Source: Methanoculleus sp. UBA77
GTDB lineage: Archaea; Halobacteriota; Methanomicrobia; Methanomicrobiales; Methanoculleaceae
DNA length: 12,107 bases
Direction: 5' to 3'
Assembly: GCA_002499455.1 (NCBI GenBank)
Contig: DALN01000026.1
Coordinates: forward strand, 19,387 to 31,493
Shown here: piece after piece, positions 11,953 to 12,107 of the stretch
Layout: each line of letters opens with the position of its first letter
Numbering within the stretch: position 1 is the stretch's first letter
Notes under the pieces: generated by a model
The model's input: the letters and a program-made list of their open reading frames with translations, nothing else
Database searches by the model: none
What the model was told of the DNA's origin: nothing
Made by a program: the position numbers and the translations under genes

Positions 11953-11967
11953 CGACCCCGTCACTCC
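11946..11967. terminator. Two-sided hairpin between convergent genes
   Basis: GGAGTGACG (11946-11954) and CGTCACTCC (11959-11967) pair perfectly over 9 bp around ACCC. The stop codon of the DUF2703-like gene (11950-11952) and that of the opposite gene (11961-11963) both lie within the stem. No T-run follows on either strand. Position between convergent ends favours a transcript-end or RNA-stability role. Confidence 0.6.
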
Positions 11968-12107
11968 TCGGTTCCGTAGCGCCGCCGCAGGATTGCCGGC
12001 GCCCCCGATGAGGCTCCGGCGGCCGCGAAGAGCGGGGGCTCGCAGGTGATGCGGTCCCGGGGGAAGGGGGTCGCCCGGGCCGTGGAGAACGTCTGCGCCT
12101 CCCGCCA
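11961..12107 (-). CDS. C-terminal fragment of an unidentified protein (5' end outside window)
   Basis: The - strand is open from the window edge to a TGA at 11961-11963, giving 48 residues ending AILRRRYGTEE. The visible part includes TPFPRDRITCEPPLFAAAGA. I do not recognise the family. Support for it being real is the uninterrupted frame, its GC-rich third codon positions like its neighbours, and the neat convergence with the DUF2703-like gene at a shared hairpin. With only 48 residues any function would be a guess. Confidence 0.6.
   Translation of the reverse strand, partial: WREAQTFSTARATPFPRDRITCEPPLFAAAGASSGAPAILRRRYGTEE

Overview
The window is GC-rich euryarchaeal DNA, most likely from a methanogen of the Methanomicrobiales (Methanoculleus-like; the genus is inferred from gene content and style, not proven). 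Archaeal markers are a Hel308 helicase, the KEOPS subunit Cgi121, an Orc1/Cdc6 initiator, the short archaeal form of PurA, Trm112, and origin recognition boxes (ORBs). No transposase, integrase, CRISPR array, rRNA or tRNA was found.

Layout. Positions 1-1570 hold the 3' half of hel308 followed closely by cgi121 on the + strand. Positions 1571-1892 are a repeat-filled gap between convergent genes, then moaB lies on the - strand (1893-2387). Positions 2388-3424 are a 1-kb gene-free region with three ORBs, three 45-bp tandem repeats, a purine-rich block switching abruptly to a pyrimidine-rich block, and an A/T-rich TATATAT stretch. I read it as a replication origin. It lies directly upstream of cdc6 (3425-4708), which is followed without a real gap by an Lrp/AsnC-type regulator and a PLP aminotransferase. 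After them, 6376-7037 is gene-poor and carries two more near-identical ORBs in opposite orientation (6484-6503 and 6701-6720). It also has a possible small RNA ending in a hairpin plus T-run at 6903.

Positions 7038-11138 form one tightly packed + strand cluster: purA, trm112, a DUF7524-like membrane protein, cbiB, pdxS and pdxT, with gaps of 8 nt or less or overlaps. These genes serve purine synthesis, methyltransferase activation, cobamide synthesis and PLP synthesis, so the grouping is probably co-expression of housekeeping and cofactor genes rather than one pathway. Next come a 47-residue Cys-rich protein and a DUF2703-like Cys-rich protein. The window ends in a convergent - strand gene fragment, separated from the DUF2703-like gene by a perfect hairpin that contains both stop codons.

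The most interesting content is the origin: five well-conserved ORBs in two groups on either side of the cdc6-lrp-aminotransferase block, each group containing both orientations with the G-rich ends pointing outward. I do not see a wholly new defence or mobile system here. The lesser-known items worth following are the candidate RNA, the tiny Cys-rich protein with its DUF2703-like neighbour, and the modular repeats.
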